From assembly GCA_023437305.1 (NCBI GenBank), contig JAEZGN010000023.1, forward strand, positions 480,997 through 544,996: a stretch of DNA of 64,000 nucleotides. Reading direction: 5' to 3'. A program made the position numbers and the translations under genes. The notes below the pieces were generated by a model that saw only the letters and a program-made list of their open reading frames with translations, was not told the DNA's origin and ran no database searches. Of this stretch, positions 1-9,000 are shown in pieces (the stretch's first letter is position 1; each line of letters starts with the position of its first letter). The stretch is from Bacteroidota bacterium. GTDB taxonomy: Bacteria > Bacteroidota > Bacteroidia > Bacteroidales > Dysgonomonadaceae.

Positions 1-573
1 CTTTTCGATGAGATAGAAAAAGCACATCCAGACGTTTTTAATATTCTATTGCAAGTGCTTGATGATGGACGGTTGACTGATAATAAAGGACGAGTGGTAA
101 ACTTTAAGAATACGATTATCATTATGACATCCAATATGGGATCTCCACTAATTCGTGAAAACTTTGCAGGAATTACGCCAAAGAATCATGATGAAGTAGT
201 AGAAAGAACCAAGAAGGAAGTTCTCAATATGCTGAAAGTAAATATTCGTCCCGAATTTCTGAATCGTATTGACGAGATAATCATGTTCGAGCCATTGACT
301 TTGAAAGAGATAGAGCAGGTTGTTCGTATTCAGCTCGATGGCGTTGTCCGCATGCTGAAAGGAAATGGTGTCGATCTCAAATTCAGAGATGAAGCAGTCA
401 ATTGGATTTCTCAAATGGGTTTCGATCCAGAGTTTGGCGCACGTCCTGTAAAAAGAGTTATTCAGCGAATGGTGTTAGACCCGCTGTCGAGACAGTTGCT
501 TGCCGGTACTATAGATAAATCGAAGTCTATTATAATTGATATGAGAGATGGAGAGTTAGATTTTAAGAATTAA
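1..573 (+). CDS. clpB: ATP-dependent chaperone ClpB, C-terminal part
   Basis: The reading frame is open from the first base, so only the last 190 residues are present. It starts inside the second AAA+ module at the Walker B region (LFDEIEKAHPDVFN). The sensor-1 Asn segment (TSNMGS), the arginine-finger segment (RPEFLNRIDEII) and the sensor-2 GARPVKR follow. ClpB is a hexameric cytoplasmic disaggregase that works with DnaK on heat-aggregated proteins. The C-terminal domain resembles ClpB rather than ClpC or ClpA. The family is normally about 860 residues, so the rest lies upstream of the window. A terminator follows 26 bp after the stop, so this is the end of its transcription unit. Confidence 0.93.
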   Translation, partial: LFDEIEKAHPDVFNILLQVLDDGRLTDNKGRVVNFKNTIIIMTSNMGSPLIRENFAGITPKNHDEVVERTKKEVLNMLKVNIRPEFLNRIDEIIMFEPLTLKEIEQVVRIQLDGVVRMLKGNGVDLKFRDEAVNWISQMGFDPEFGARPVKRVIQRMVLDPLSRQLLAGTIDKSKSIIIDMRDGELDFKN

Positions 574-598
574 GTATAGTGAATATATATTTTTTGAG

Positions 599-631
599 GG
601 GTAGTTGGATTTATTCAGCTACCCTTTTTTA
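599..631 (+). terminator. Intrinsic terminator after clpB
   Basis: A 9-bp stem (GGGTAGTTG paired with CAGCTACCC, one G-U pair) is followed directly by six or more T residues. It lies 26 bp past the clpB stop and ends that transcript. Confidence 0.8.
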
Positions 632-733
632 TATTTGAGTATTTTGAGTCTATTTCTATGCTTTGATATATTTTGTGATTATTTTCACCTTATTACGACT
701 AATATATAAATAGAGTTTAAAATTTAATAGATT

Positions 734-2632
734 ATGAAAAGGAAATCATTTATCTCAAACATCCTTATGTTGATGTTTTTATTTACCTCGATGAGCGCTT
801 TTAGTCAAGCTCCCAACATTCCTTTAGAAGATTTTTTCAGAAACCCCGAAAAGGCATCTTATCAGATATCGCCGGATGGAAAATACTTTTCTTTTACAGC
901 TCCTTATGAAGGACGCATGAATATTTTTGTACAAAAAGTGGGTGATAATACTCCTGTAAGACTAACATCTGAAACAGAAAGAGATATTGCCGGTTACTTT
1001 TGGGGAAATAATAATCGCATCTTGTTTCTCAAAGATACAGGGGGTGATGAAAACTTTCAGCTATATGGTGTAAACGCTGATGGAAGTAACCTTCTTCCTC
1101 TTACAGCTTTTGAGAAGGTACGTACTACTATTATTGACGATCTGCCTGAGATAGAGAGCGAAGTTATTATTGGTCTCAATAAAAGAAATCCACAGGTGTT
1201 TGATCCATACAGGCTAAATATCGAGACCGGTGAGCTGACAATGTTAGCTGAGAATCCCGGAAATATTCAGGGCTGGATGACAGACCACGATGGGAAATTG
1301 CGTATCGCAATCGCACTTGATGGTGTAAATCAGAGCCTATTGTATCGGGATAAAGAAGGTGATCCTTTCAGAACACTTTTAACTACAAGCTTTAAAGAAA
1401 GTCTGAATCCTTATTATTTTACTCCCGATAATCAGAAGTTATATGCTACCTCTAATATTGGCAGAGATAAAGAAGCTGTAGTAATATTTGATCCACAAAC
1501 GGCTAAAGAAGTAGAAGTTTTGTACGAAAATGATACTTACGATCTGTCTGGAATTTCATATTCTCGAAAATATAAGAGGTTGCAGGCTGCGTCTTATCAG
1601 GCTCATGAAGGAGCAAAGCGTCATTTCTTCGATAAAGATTTGAAAGCTGTTTTCGATAAAGTAACAGCAAAAGTATCAGGAAAACCTCTTAGCGTTAGCA
1701 GCCAGAATAAAGATGAAGATATGCTGATTGTTCGTACTTATAACGATAAAACCCCCGGAGGATACTATCTCTATGATGTAAAGAAAGATGAGCTCACTCA
1801 TATAGCAGACATTTATCCTTGGCTCGATGAAAACAATATGGCTGAAATGAATTGTGTGAAATATACTACACGTGATGGTTTAACTATAGAAGGTTACCTG
1901 ACTCTGCCGAAGGGATATACATTAGAGACAGCAAAAAATCTGCCTGTAGTTGTTAATCCGCATGGTGGACCGTGGGCACGTGATAGTTGGGGCTTTAATC
2001 CTGAGGTACAATTCTTAGCCAATAAAGGATATGCAGTATTTCAGATGAATTTCCGTGGATCTGTCGGATTTGGTAAGAAATTTTGGGAAATATCGTTCAA
2101 GCAATGGGGGAAAACAATGCAGGATGATATAACTGACGGTGTAGAATGGTTGAAAAAGAAAGGTATAGCCGATCCTGCTAAAATTGCCATCTACGGTGGT
2201 AGTTATGGTGGATATGCAACACTTGCCGGACTAACATTTACTCCTGATCTTTATGCTTGTGGAATTGACTATGTGGGTGTATCTAATCTATTTACCTTCC
2301 TGAATACAATTCCTCCGTATTGGAAACCGATGCTTGATATGATGCACGAAATGGTAGGAGATCCGGTTGCCGATAAAGAATTGCTGGAAAGTGCTTCTCC
2401 CGTATTCCATGTAGATAAAATTAAAGCGCCATTGTTTGTAGCACAAGGAGCAAATGACCCTCGTGTAAACAAAGACGAATCGGATCAGATGGTTGAAGCA
2501 TTGAAGAAAAGAGGAGTTGAAACACAATATATGGTAAAAGACAATGAAGGTCACGGTTTCCATAATGAAGAAAACCGTTTCGATTTCTACCGTGCAATGG
2601 AAAGCTTCTTGTCAGCGCATATTGGTAAGTAA
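734..2632 (+). CDS. Secreted S9-family serine peptidase (prolyl oligopeptidase superfamily)
   Basis: The 632-residue product has a cleavable signal peptide (residues 1-25, ending SAFSQA). An N-terminal beta-propeller-like region (about 40-370) contains WD-type repeats such as SPDGKYFSF. An alpha/beta-hydrolase domain follows (about 380-632). The catalytic triad reads as Ser490 in GGSYGGY, Asp575 in GANDPRV and His607 in EGHGFH. The family cleaves oligopeptides with little need for Pro at P1, and in the Bacteroidetes it usually acts in the periplasm on imported peptides. It is monocistronic: clpB ends in a terminator upstream, and the convergent gene downstream is separated by the palindromic repeat at 2648-2781. 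Assignment to the S9C-like acylaminoacyl-peptidase group is likely but not proven. Confidence 0.9.
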   Translation: MKRKSFISNILMLMFLFTSMSAFSQAPNIPLEDFFRNPEKASYQISPDGKYFSFTAPYEGRMNIFVQKVGDNTPVRLTSETERDIAGYFWGNNNRILFLKDTGGDENFQLYGVNADGSNLLPLTAFEKVRTTIIDDLPEIESEVIIGLNKRNPQVFDPYRLNIETGELTMLAENPGNIQGWMTDHDGKLRIAIALDGVNQSLLYRDKEGDPFRTLLTTSFKESLNPYYFTPDNQKLYATSNIGRDKEAVVIFDPQTAKEVEVLYENDTYDLSGISYSRKYKRLQAASYQAHEGAKRHFFDKDLKAVFDKVTAKVSGKPLSVSSQNKDEDMLIVRTYNDKTPGGYYLYDVKKDELTHIADIYPWLDENNMAEMNCVKYTTRDGLTIEGYLTLPKGYTLETAKNLPVVVNPHGGPWARDSWGFNPEVQFLANKGYAVFQMNFRGSVGFGKKFWEISFKQWGKTMQDDITDGVEWLKKKGIADPAKIAIYGGSYGGYATLAGLTFTPDLYACGIDYVGVSNLFTFLNTIPPYWKPMLDMMHEMVGDPVADKELLESASPVFHVDKIKAPLFVAQGANDPRVNKDESDQMVEALKKRGVETQYMVKDNEGHGFHNEENRFDFYRAMESFLSAHIGK

Positions 2633-2647
2633 TATAATGATTATATA

Positions 2648-2781
2648 GAGCTGTTTGGAATGTATCAGTTATGTTATTCTTTTGTCATTCTGAGTGTAAC
2701 GAAGAATCTCTTTTTATAATCGAGATGTTTCACTTCGTTCAACATGACAAAGAGACAAGGGTAATACATTCCAAACAGTTC
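2648..2781. repeat. Palindromic interspersed element nested in a terminator-like inverted repeat
   Basis: An outer inverted repeat has its left arm at 2648-2665 and right arm at 2764-2781, 17 of 18 positions complementary (core CTGTTTGGAATGTAT). It encloses an inner palindrome at 2681-2751 whose ends are TTTGTCAT and ATGACAAA. Inside are CATTCTGAGTG, GAAGAATCTC and, as a degenerate mirror, GAGATGTTTCACTTCG. The inner sequence resembles the short CATTCTGA...GAAGAATCT palindromes dispersed in many Bacteroidetes genomes (recollection, not searched). T-rich sequence flanks the right arm, so the outer repeat could terminate both convergent genes. No second copy was seen in the window. Confidence 0.7.
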
Positions 2782-2784
2782 TTT

Positions 2785-4197
2785 TTATATTTTCTCAATA
2801 CTTTCCCTTTTGTGACTCAATAGAGTTATTCCAACTCCAATAACACCAAACCCAAGCAAAAGGAAAGGCATATACCAAATAATAAAATCGATCTGTGGAT
2901 GCCAGAATGAATGCTCTTTGAATATCACATACCACGAAAGCGGGCAGATAGCAGAGGCGAGCGTAGAAATAACTAACGCTATATACTTTCTTGTGTTTAG
3001 TTTGATACCTAAAAACAAAGCTATTGCAGAAAAAAGTAGAATAATACCGATTAGAACCGCAAACCAAAATTCGAAGCCTTTGTCTACAAAACCCCATTCG
3101 AAAGCATTACCTCTCAGATAGTCTTTGATTACATTATTCCAAAGAAAAGATAAAGAATCAGAATCTGCAAAGCGGTCGCTATCCAAATCTGCACCGGACA
3201 ATCCGCTCTTAAAAGATGCCCTTCTAAAGAAAGCATTTGTCAGATATTGGTATGCTGCATCATAACTGTTTAATAAATATCTAAGTTGGATAATTAATAC
3301 TCCGAACTGTATAATAATAGCTCCTGCGGCAACCAGACCAGACTTCACTGACAGTTTTATGAAATCGATGATTTTCCATTTTTCAAGAATAGCATAATAA
3401 ATAATAGGAATGAAAATAGTCAGCATCGCTGTTGATATAAATTCCAGACCCGAGAAAAATAGTTTGGCTAGTACAGCTATAAATAGCCAGATTAGAATCC
3501 TATTTACAGATACTTTTTCGGGAAAATTATGTCTTTTTTCTAAAAGTAGGAGCATCGTTAAAAAAGGAGCATAAAAGTTCCATAAAGCCCACCACAGTCC
3601 GTTGCCTCCAAACAATACAAGCCACGAAGAAAAAAATGTAAATAGGAACGTGACGATAGCAGTAATAAAACCAAAATTTCTGTATACCCAACCTATGATC
3701 AGTACAAAACACAAGGATAAGAGTATACAATTGATAAGTCTTAGTATTTGGTAGTTTGTATAATTATCGAAAGGAAGGATTTTATGAATCCCATACCAAA
3801 ACAAAGCATTCCCTCCCGAATGACTTACATAAACACAATAATCTTTGGGTGTGTTTTCTTTTTCTGTAAAATAGTTAAGTTGATAATCTTTAAATTGGAT
3901 GATGATATGATCTCGTATTAGCAAGTCGTTTATCTGGTCACCACTCAAGATACTGTCTGTTACGAGAGCCTTATCATAATTTACGCCTGTAAATCCCGAT
4001 GCAGCGAAGACTCCATCCTTTTGGGCTTTAGCCATTTTCCCCACAACGAGAGCCTCTACAAAAGTTTCATATTCTTGATATCTGCTTTCCGGTATTATCT
4101 TAAAAATATTTGTGTAAAAACTTAATAAGAATAATGTAAAACAGATAATGTAAAATATAGATTGTTTTTGTTTAAGTCGCTTAAGAAGAATGTTCAT
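2785..4197 (-). CDS. Polytopic membrane protein, possible GT-C-type glycosyltransferase or flippase-like
   Basis: I do not recognise the family with certainty. The 470-residue product has an N-terminal hydrophobic segment (about 14-32), then a 110-residue hydrophilic stretch (YQEYETFVEALVVGKM...), then eight or more hydrophobic helices to the C-terminus. One helix, a large outside loop and a bundle of helices is the plan of GT-C glycosyltransferases that use polyprenyl-linked sugars, but no catalytic motif was identified. It is the last gene of a minus-strand group with two glycosyltransferase-like genes (5 bp gap), which supports a role in surface-glycan assembly. The function is inference only. 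Confidence 0.75.
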   Translation of the reverse strand: MNILLKRLKQKQSIFYIICFTLFLLSFYTNIFKIIPESRYQEYETFVEALVVGKMAKAQKDGVFAASGFTGVNYDKALVTDSILSGDQINDLLIRDHIIIQFKDYQLNYFTEKENTPKDYCVYVSHSGGNALFWYGIHKILPFDNYTNYQILRLINCILLSLCFVLIIGWVYRNFGFITAIVTFLFTFFSSWLVLFGGNGLWWALWNFYAPFLTMLLLLEKRHNFPEKVSVNRILIWLFIAVLAKLFFSGLEFISTAMLTIFIPIIYYAILEKWKIIDFIKLSVKSGLVAAGAIIIQFGVLIIQLRYLLNSYDAAYQYLTNAFFRRASFKSGLSGADLDSDRFADSDSLSFLWNNVIKDYLRGNAFEWGFVDKGFEFWFAVLIGIILLFSAIALFLGIKLNTRKYIALVISTLASAICPLSWYVIFKEHSFWHPQIDFIIWYMPFLLLGFGVIGVGITLLSHKRESIEKI

Positions 4198-4202
4198 ATA
4201 AA

Positions 4203-5069
4203 TTATATTCTGAATAAATCCTTAAAAAAATATTTAAACTTCCACCACATTCCGTATAGTTTTCGCAATTGAAAACGGCGATTGTAATGACGCATACTTT
4301 TGTAGTAAACATTTCGGCGAGCTTGTATCGGATACTTATCTATGATAGACCAATCCATTACCCCTCCCAGAGGAATCAGTTCGTTTGTTGAGACTGCTTC
4401 TATTTTATATTTTTTGGCTAGCATAGAATAAATGCTTTGGTCGTGACGATTCTCTTGAAATCCAGGTAGATTCGGACTTCTTGATGGTTCGTCTGTGATT
4501 AGACTAAAATCATCATCTATAACTTTTATCCATTCGTTGACAAAGGCAGTTGACACAGATCCTTTTTTGATGAATATGATCCCTGCCTCATATTGGGTTG
4601 TTTGAGTTACTTCTGCGTTGTCCCTGACTCCAAAGTAATCAAAAATGTCACCTTTAGTCCATTCATATTCGAAGCGCAATCCCTCAGGCATTCCATTATA
4701 GTTTTTCTCAAAACTTCTGAAGCCTAACATTCCCGAAGGGCTTTTTTCTACTATGTCGTAATATTCGGCCAGTCGTTCTTTTCCATTCGGATTTAGGTAA
4801 CATCCTACATCTGTATAGAGTAAGATATCTCCATCATTCATCATGTCGAGAGTCTTCTTTATTAAAGGTGGCTTCCAACACCAATAGCCATATCCTTTTG
4901 AGTAAGGATACATATACCGCCCCCACTTCTTCCTAAATTCTTTACTTAAGTCTTTTTCGGTATATGTATATATTTCGTCGAATACGCCCATGGCTTCCGC
5001 ATTTTTTACAAACTGTGGAAATCCCGGAGCTAGATTCGTATTACCAAAAGTGCATAATATTTTTTTCAT
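4203..5069 (-). CDS. Glycosyltransferase-like protein, paralogue 2 of a tandem pair
   Basis: A cytoplasmic-looking protein of 288 residues without signal peptide or membrane helix. It begins with a beta-strand-like MKKILCTFG. Further motifs are GYGYWCWKPP, GDILLYTDVGCYLNP (a DxD-like acidic motif after a hydrophobic strand, as in GT-A folds), YNGMPEGL, YEWTKGD and ENRHDQSIYS. The last resembles the conserved D-x-S motif that closes several GT-A active sites. The C-terminus is very basic and aromatic, which could give membrane contact. It is clearly paralogous to the upstream gene, 14 bp away, with the same motifs in the same order. A glycosyltransferase role is inferred from motif style and gene context; I could not name the CAZy family. 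Confidence 0.75.
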   Translation of the reverse strand: MKKILCTFGNTNLAPGFPQFVKNAEAMGVFDEIYTYTEKDLSKEFRKKWGRYMYPYSKGYGYWCWKPPLIKKTLDMMNDGDILLYTDVGCYLNPNGKERLAEYYDIVEKSPSGMLGFRSFEKNYNGMPEGLRFEYEWTKGDIFDYFGVRDNAEVTQTTQYEAGIIFIKKGSVSTAFVNEWIKVIDDDFSLITDEPSRSPNLPGFQENRHDQSIYSMLAKKYKIEAVSTNELIPLGGVMDWSIIDKYPIQARRNVYYKSMRHYNRRFQLRKLYGMWWKFKYFFKDLFRI

Positions 5070-5083
5070 GCAAGGTTGTATAA

Positions 5084-5932
5084 TTATAGTCTATCTTTGA
5101 ACCAATATTTTATTTTCCACCACCTGCGATAAAGCTTTCTCAATCTAAAACGATGTTTGTAGTGATATTTGCTTGGGTAATACTTGTCTCTGCGAGCCTG
5201 GATCGGGTACTTTTCGAGGAGATTCCAATCTCGTTGAAATATTTCGTTTGTGGAAATTTCTGCTATGCCATACTTTTTTGCAAGGATAGAGTAAATACTT
5301 TGATCGTGCCTGTTTTCCTTAAATCCGGGTAAGTTAGGGATCCGTGACGGTGAATCTGTAGCAAGGCTATAATCATCGAGGTATGCCTGATACCAGTCTC
5401 TTACAAACTGCATCACAACAGGGCTCTTTTTGAAAAAAATAATAGTGGATTCGAACTGAGGGGTATGTGTATAAGCCTTATTGTTATATACACCAAAATA
5501 TTCAAACACATCGCCCTTTGTCCATTCATATTCATAATAAAGAGTTTCGGGCATACCATTGTAGCTGACCTCTTGGCTCTTTACTCCAAGTATTCCGGTT
5601 GGAGTTTTCTCTACAATATCATAATACTCTAAGAGTCGTTCTTTACCTTTGGGATTAAAGTAGCAGCCAATATCTGAATAGAGAAGTATATCGCCGTCGT
5701 CCATTTTCTCCAATATCTTAAGTATAAAGTAGGGCTTCCAACACCAATATCCAAAACCTCTGGAGTATGGGATAAGGTATCGTCCCCATCTTTTGTAAAA
5801 GTTTGCATCTAAATCTTTTTCACAGACAGTATGTATATCATCAAAGATATCCATACTTTCAGCCATGCTTCTAAAGCGGGGAAAGCCTTCTGTTAAGTAA
5901 TAGCTACCAAATGTACAGATTGCTTTTTTCAT
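5084..5932 (-). CDS. Glycosyltransferase-like protein, paralogue 1 of a tandem pair
   Basis: First gene of the three-gene minus-strand group. I place the start at the ATG at 5932 because the open frame further upstream begins with TTG at 5959, and only the shorter form aligns with its neighbour (MKKAICTFG against MKKILCTFG). The 282-residue protein shares WGRY, GFGYWCWKP, GDILLYSDIGCYFNP, YNGMPETL, YEWTKGD and ENRHDQSIYS with the next gene, so the two arose by tandem duplication. Divergence is greatest in the middle (about 155-200), where acceptor specificity might differ. Predicted function is transfer of a sugar to a surface glycan, by inference. Confidence 0.75.
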   Translation of the reverse strand: MKKAICTFGSYYLTEGFPRFRSMAESMDIFDDIHTVCEKDLDANFYKRWGRYLIPYSRGFGYWCWKPYFILKILEKMDDGDILLYSDIGCYFNPKGKERLLEYYDIVEKTPTGILGVKSQEVSYNGMPETLYYEYEWTKGDVFEYFGVYNNKAYTHTPQFESTIIFFKKSPVVMQFVRDWYQAYLDDYSLATDSPSRIPNLPGFKENRHDQSIYSILAKKYGIAEISTNEIFQRDWNLLEKYPIQARRDKYYPSKYHYKHRFRLRKLYRRWWKIKYWFKDRL

Positions 5933-5961
5933 TAAGTTTTGCGTTAGTAATTTATACAAAA

Positions 5962-5991
5962 ATAGGGTATTTTTCGAATAAAATACCCTAT
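5962..5991 (-). terminator. Intrinsic terminator after the alpha-2-macroglobulin gene
   Basis: A perfect 12-bp stem (ATAGGGTATTTT, 6-nt loop, AAAATACCCTAT) is followed on the minus strand by TTTTTG. It separates the macroglobulin gene from the glycosyltransferase group. Its 3' side contains TATTTTTG on the minus strand (5964 down to 5957), which matches the TAnnTTTG -7 element, so the next promoter may overlap the terminator. Confidence 0.82.
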
Positions 5992-6022
5992 CTTATTTTG
6001 ATTGTTAGTTAATTACATTACT

Positions 6023-9000
6023 TTATTGTTTTACTTCTACCCATTGTCCGGTAGTACGTCCATTTATATCAGGACTATACATGGCGGAACTGGCTACAGC
6101 CGGAAGATAGAATTTACCACAATACGCAGCCTGCAATCTTATCTTGAATGACATCGAATAACCTGTACCCAGATTGAAGTAAGTGTACACTCTGTCGTCT
6201 CTGATGTCCTGATAATTATATGCACCGGCTGTTCTTGTATCAGCTTCGTTGAACAAGCGATTGTTGAATATTTCCCATCCCGAGGCAAATATCTGATCTA
6301 GTGTCATGTCGGTAAGATACTGTCCCGAAATGTTTTGAACAATCACATTTGCATAGAACTCTGTTCCTTGTCTTAGAGAAGAAACATCTAGCTCTTTACC
6401 GTTTTCGTCTATATATTTTACATATAGTTTTACCCCATTCGCTTCGGCAGGGTTCTTGTCTGTCAGAGGTTGTGTTTTACCTAACAGACGGACAAATATA
6501 TTACCCTGTCCCTTATTCTTAATCGATATGTTTACCTTATCGTGAGGTTTTATATTTACTTCTTGGAAAACATCGCCGGAATTACTTACTTTTTGAGGAA
6601 CTCCATTTAGCGACCATTCGTACGAAATAACACCTTTGCCCATTTTTTCAGCCAGTCGAGACATAGCGATCAATCCATAAGCCGCTGTTTGGGTAGTTAT
6701 ATAACTTCCACTCAGGTATTCAGATACTTTGAATGAGAGTTTTAGCGCTTTTTGTGTCTGACCTAACAACAGGTATGTCTCCATTATCATAGCCATATCG
6801 CGTTGAGAACTACCAAATGTGTTGTTACTGAATGCATAATGTTCTACCTGATCACTGGCGTTGTTTGTCAGTTGCAGAGCTGCATCTTTCTTACCTGCTA
6901 AGGCATAGGCAGCAGCCAACCTCCAACGAGCCTGTACCGAAAGACCTTGCATTTCTTTCAATCGGTTCATCGCTCCCAGCTCAGGATCTCCGGCAAGAGC
7001 TAAGGTATATAAGCGGTATGCCTGCTGCAAGTCACTCATCGAGTAAGTGTAATAAGAACTGTAAAGATTACCCCTATTCCATGTTTGAGCTGCTTTTTTC
7101 TGGAACTGCTTCCACTTGCTGATTACTGATGTTGGAACTTCCCATCCCGCTTTCTGTGCTTCCAGCAAGAAGTGTCCGGCATAACTGCTTACCCATTCAT
7201 CCGGATAGCGGTTGCCTGGCCAGTAAACAATACCACCGTCGCCAAGCTGGCGCGAAACGATTGTCTGAATAGCCCCTTTTACGTTATCTGTTACTATAAC
7301 TTCTTTCTCTTTCTCGGTAAGAGGTCTGAATTTCTCTAAGAATAGTAGCGGGAACCCTTTTGATGTTACTTGCTCGGTACATCCGTGTGGATAGTAACGC
7401 AGATACGTGAGTGTGTTATTCAGATTTACTCCCGGCATACGTGAGACTTCGAGTTTTGCCCAGTCTTCTGTTTTGATATCTTCGAATGATATGGCTAGAT
7501 GTGCCGTGTCGTTTGGAGAAACAAGAGCCTGAGAACTTAACAGAACATTCGGGTTCGGATTGCGAATCTCGATATCAATTGTTTCTGTAGCAGATTCTCC
7601 TCCTCCTGTCGCTTTTATCACAACTTTTTCATAGCCTGTTTTCTTGCCGACTTTTACTTTGAAGTAAACCATTTTATCGCCTACATTCGTAAATGATACA
7701 GATTTAGAAGTTCCTTCTGTAAATTGGAATATACCTTTAGATTCTACTGTCAGATTTACAGTTTTTACTTTCTTGTCCATCGCAAATACATTTACAGGCA
7801 GCAAGAACTCTTCGTCAGGACCCGCAACACGTGGCAATGTAGATAATATCATCAGTGGATTTCTTACCGGAACAGTTTTCTCTCCACTTCCGTAAGCGCC
7901 TTTTTTATTTCCGGCAACAACCATTACACGTACAGACCCGAAATAAGATGGAAGTTTGATTTTGTGCGTATCAGTTTTACCTCCGCTTATTGTAAATGGC
8001 CCCATATATTTTACTACAGGTTTAAATCGGCTCATAACATTGTTGGCTGGTTTCAACGCTTCGTCACCACCGATGCTCAATAGAGGGCCGAGCTTGCCTG
8101 TTTGTGCGCCTACTACCATGTCGAACATATCCCATGTGCGTACACCCAGAGCCTGACGTGCATAGAAATCAGCCCAGGCATTTGGTGTTTTGAATGATGT
8201 TAGGTCTAACAACCCTTCATCTACAATAGCGAGGGTATAAGTCATATCCTTCTTGTTCTTTTCGGATATGGAAACACTGAATTCCTTTTCTGGACGAAGT
8301 TCATCCGGCATCGTGATGACAGGGTTCAGTTCTGTTTCTTTATTTTCTACATTGATGTTCAAGATACCATACATGCGGATAGGCAGATCATTGTCTGTTT
8401 GCGCATGCGGTTGTAACTGGCTGGCGGAAATGTAGAAGTTAGGCGTCATTTCTTCCGTCACCTTGAAGGTGTGTTTGGTATCTTCTGTCGCACTTGTTTT
8501 TACCCATTCTCGCGAAATAATGCGTGAGCCATCCTCTATGGTAATCAGGGTACGTCCCTTTGAGCTTTTTGGTAAAATTACGGTGACAGTTTCTCCAACT
8601 TTGTAAGACTGCTTGTCTGTAGAGAACGAAAGCATTGTTAATCCGCTTGGGTCATCTTTATCCGAGCGTCCTCTCCACGATGGCCAATCCACATAAAATA
8701 CTCTACCTGTGATATGTCCGCTCTGTTCATCTTTTACCATGATGAGATAACGTCCCCAGTCGGGATAATTGACACGGAACTTGGCTTTTGCTTTTCCTGC
8801 CGAAGTTGAAATGTTTTCATTTAAAAGAACTTCGGTAGACGTATTATTCACATAAGAAGCCAAATTATCATTGGTATTCCACCACCAAGACCATTTCAAC
8901 TTATAAATCTTTACATTTATATTTGAACGGTTGATTGGTTTCCCTTCGGGGCTGAGTGTAACAATATCAAACATATTGTCCTTGTCTGTCTCCAACCAGC

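Noticed and set aside
5933..5959. Upstream extension of the first glycosyltransferase-like gene
   Set aside because: It starts at TTG and adds residues not shared with the paralogue; the ATG at 5932 fits.
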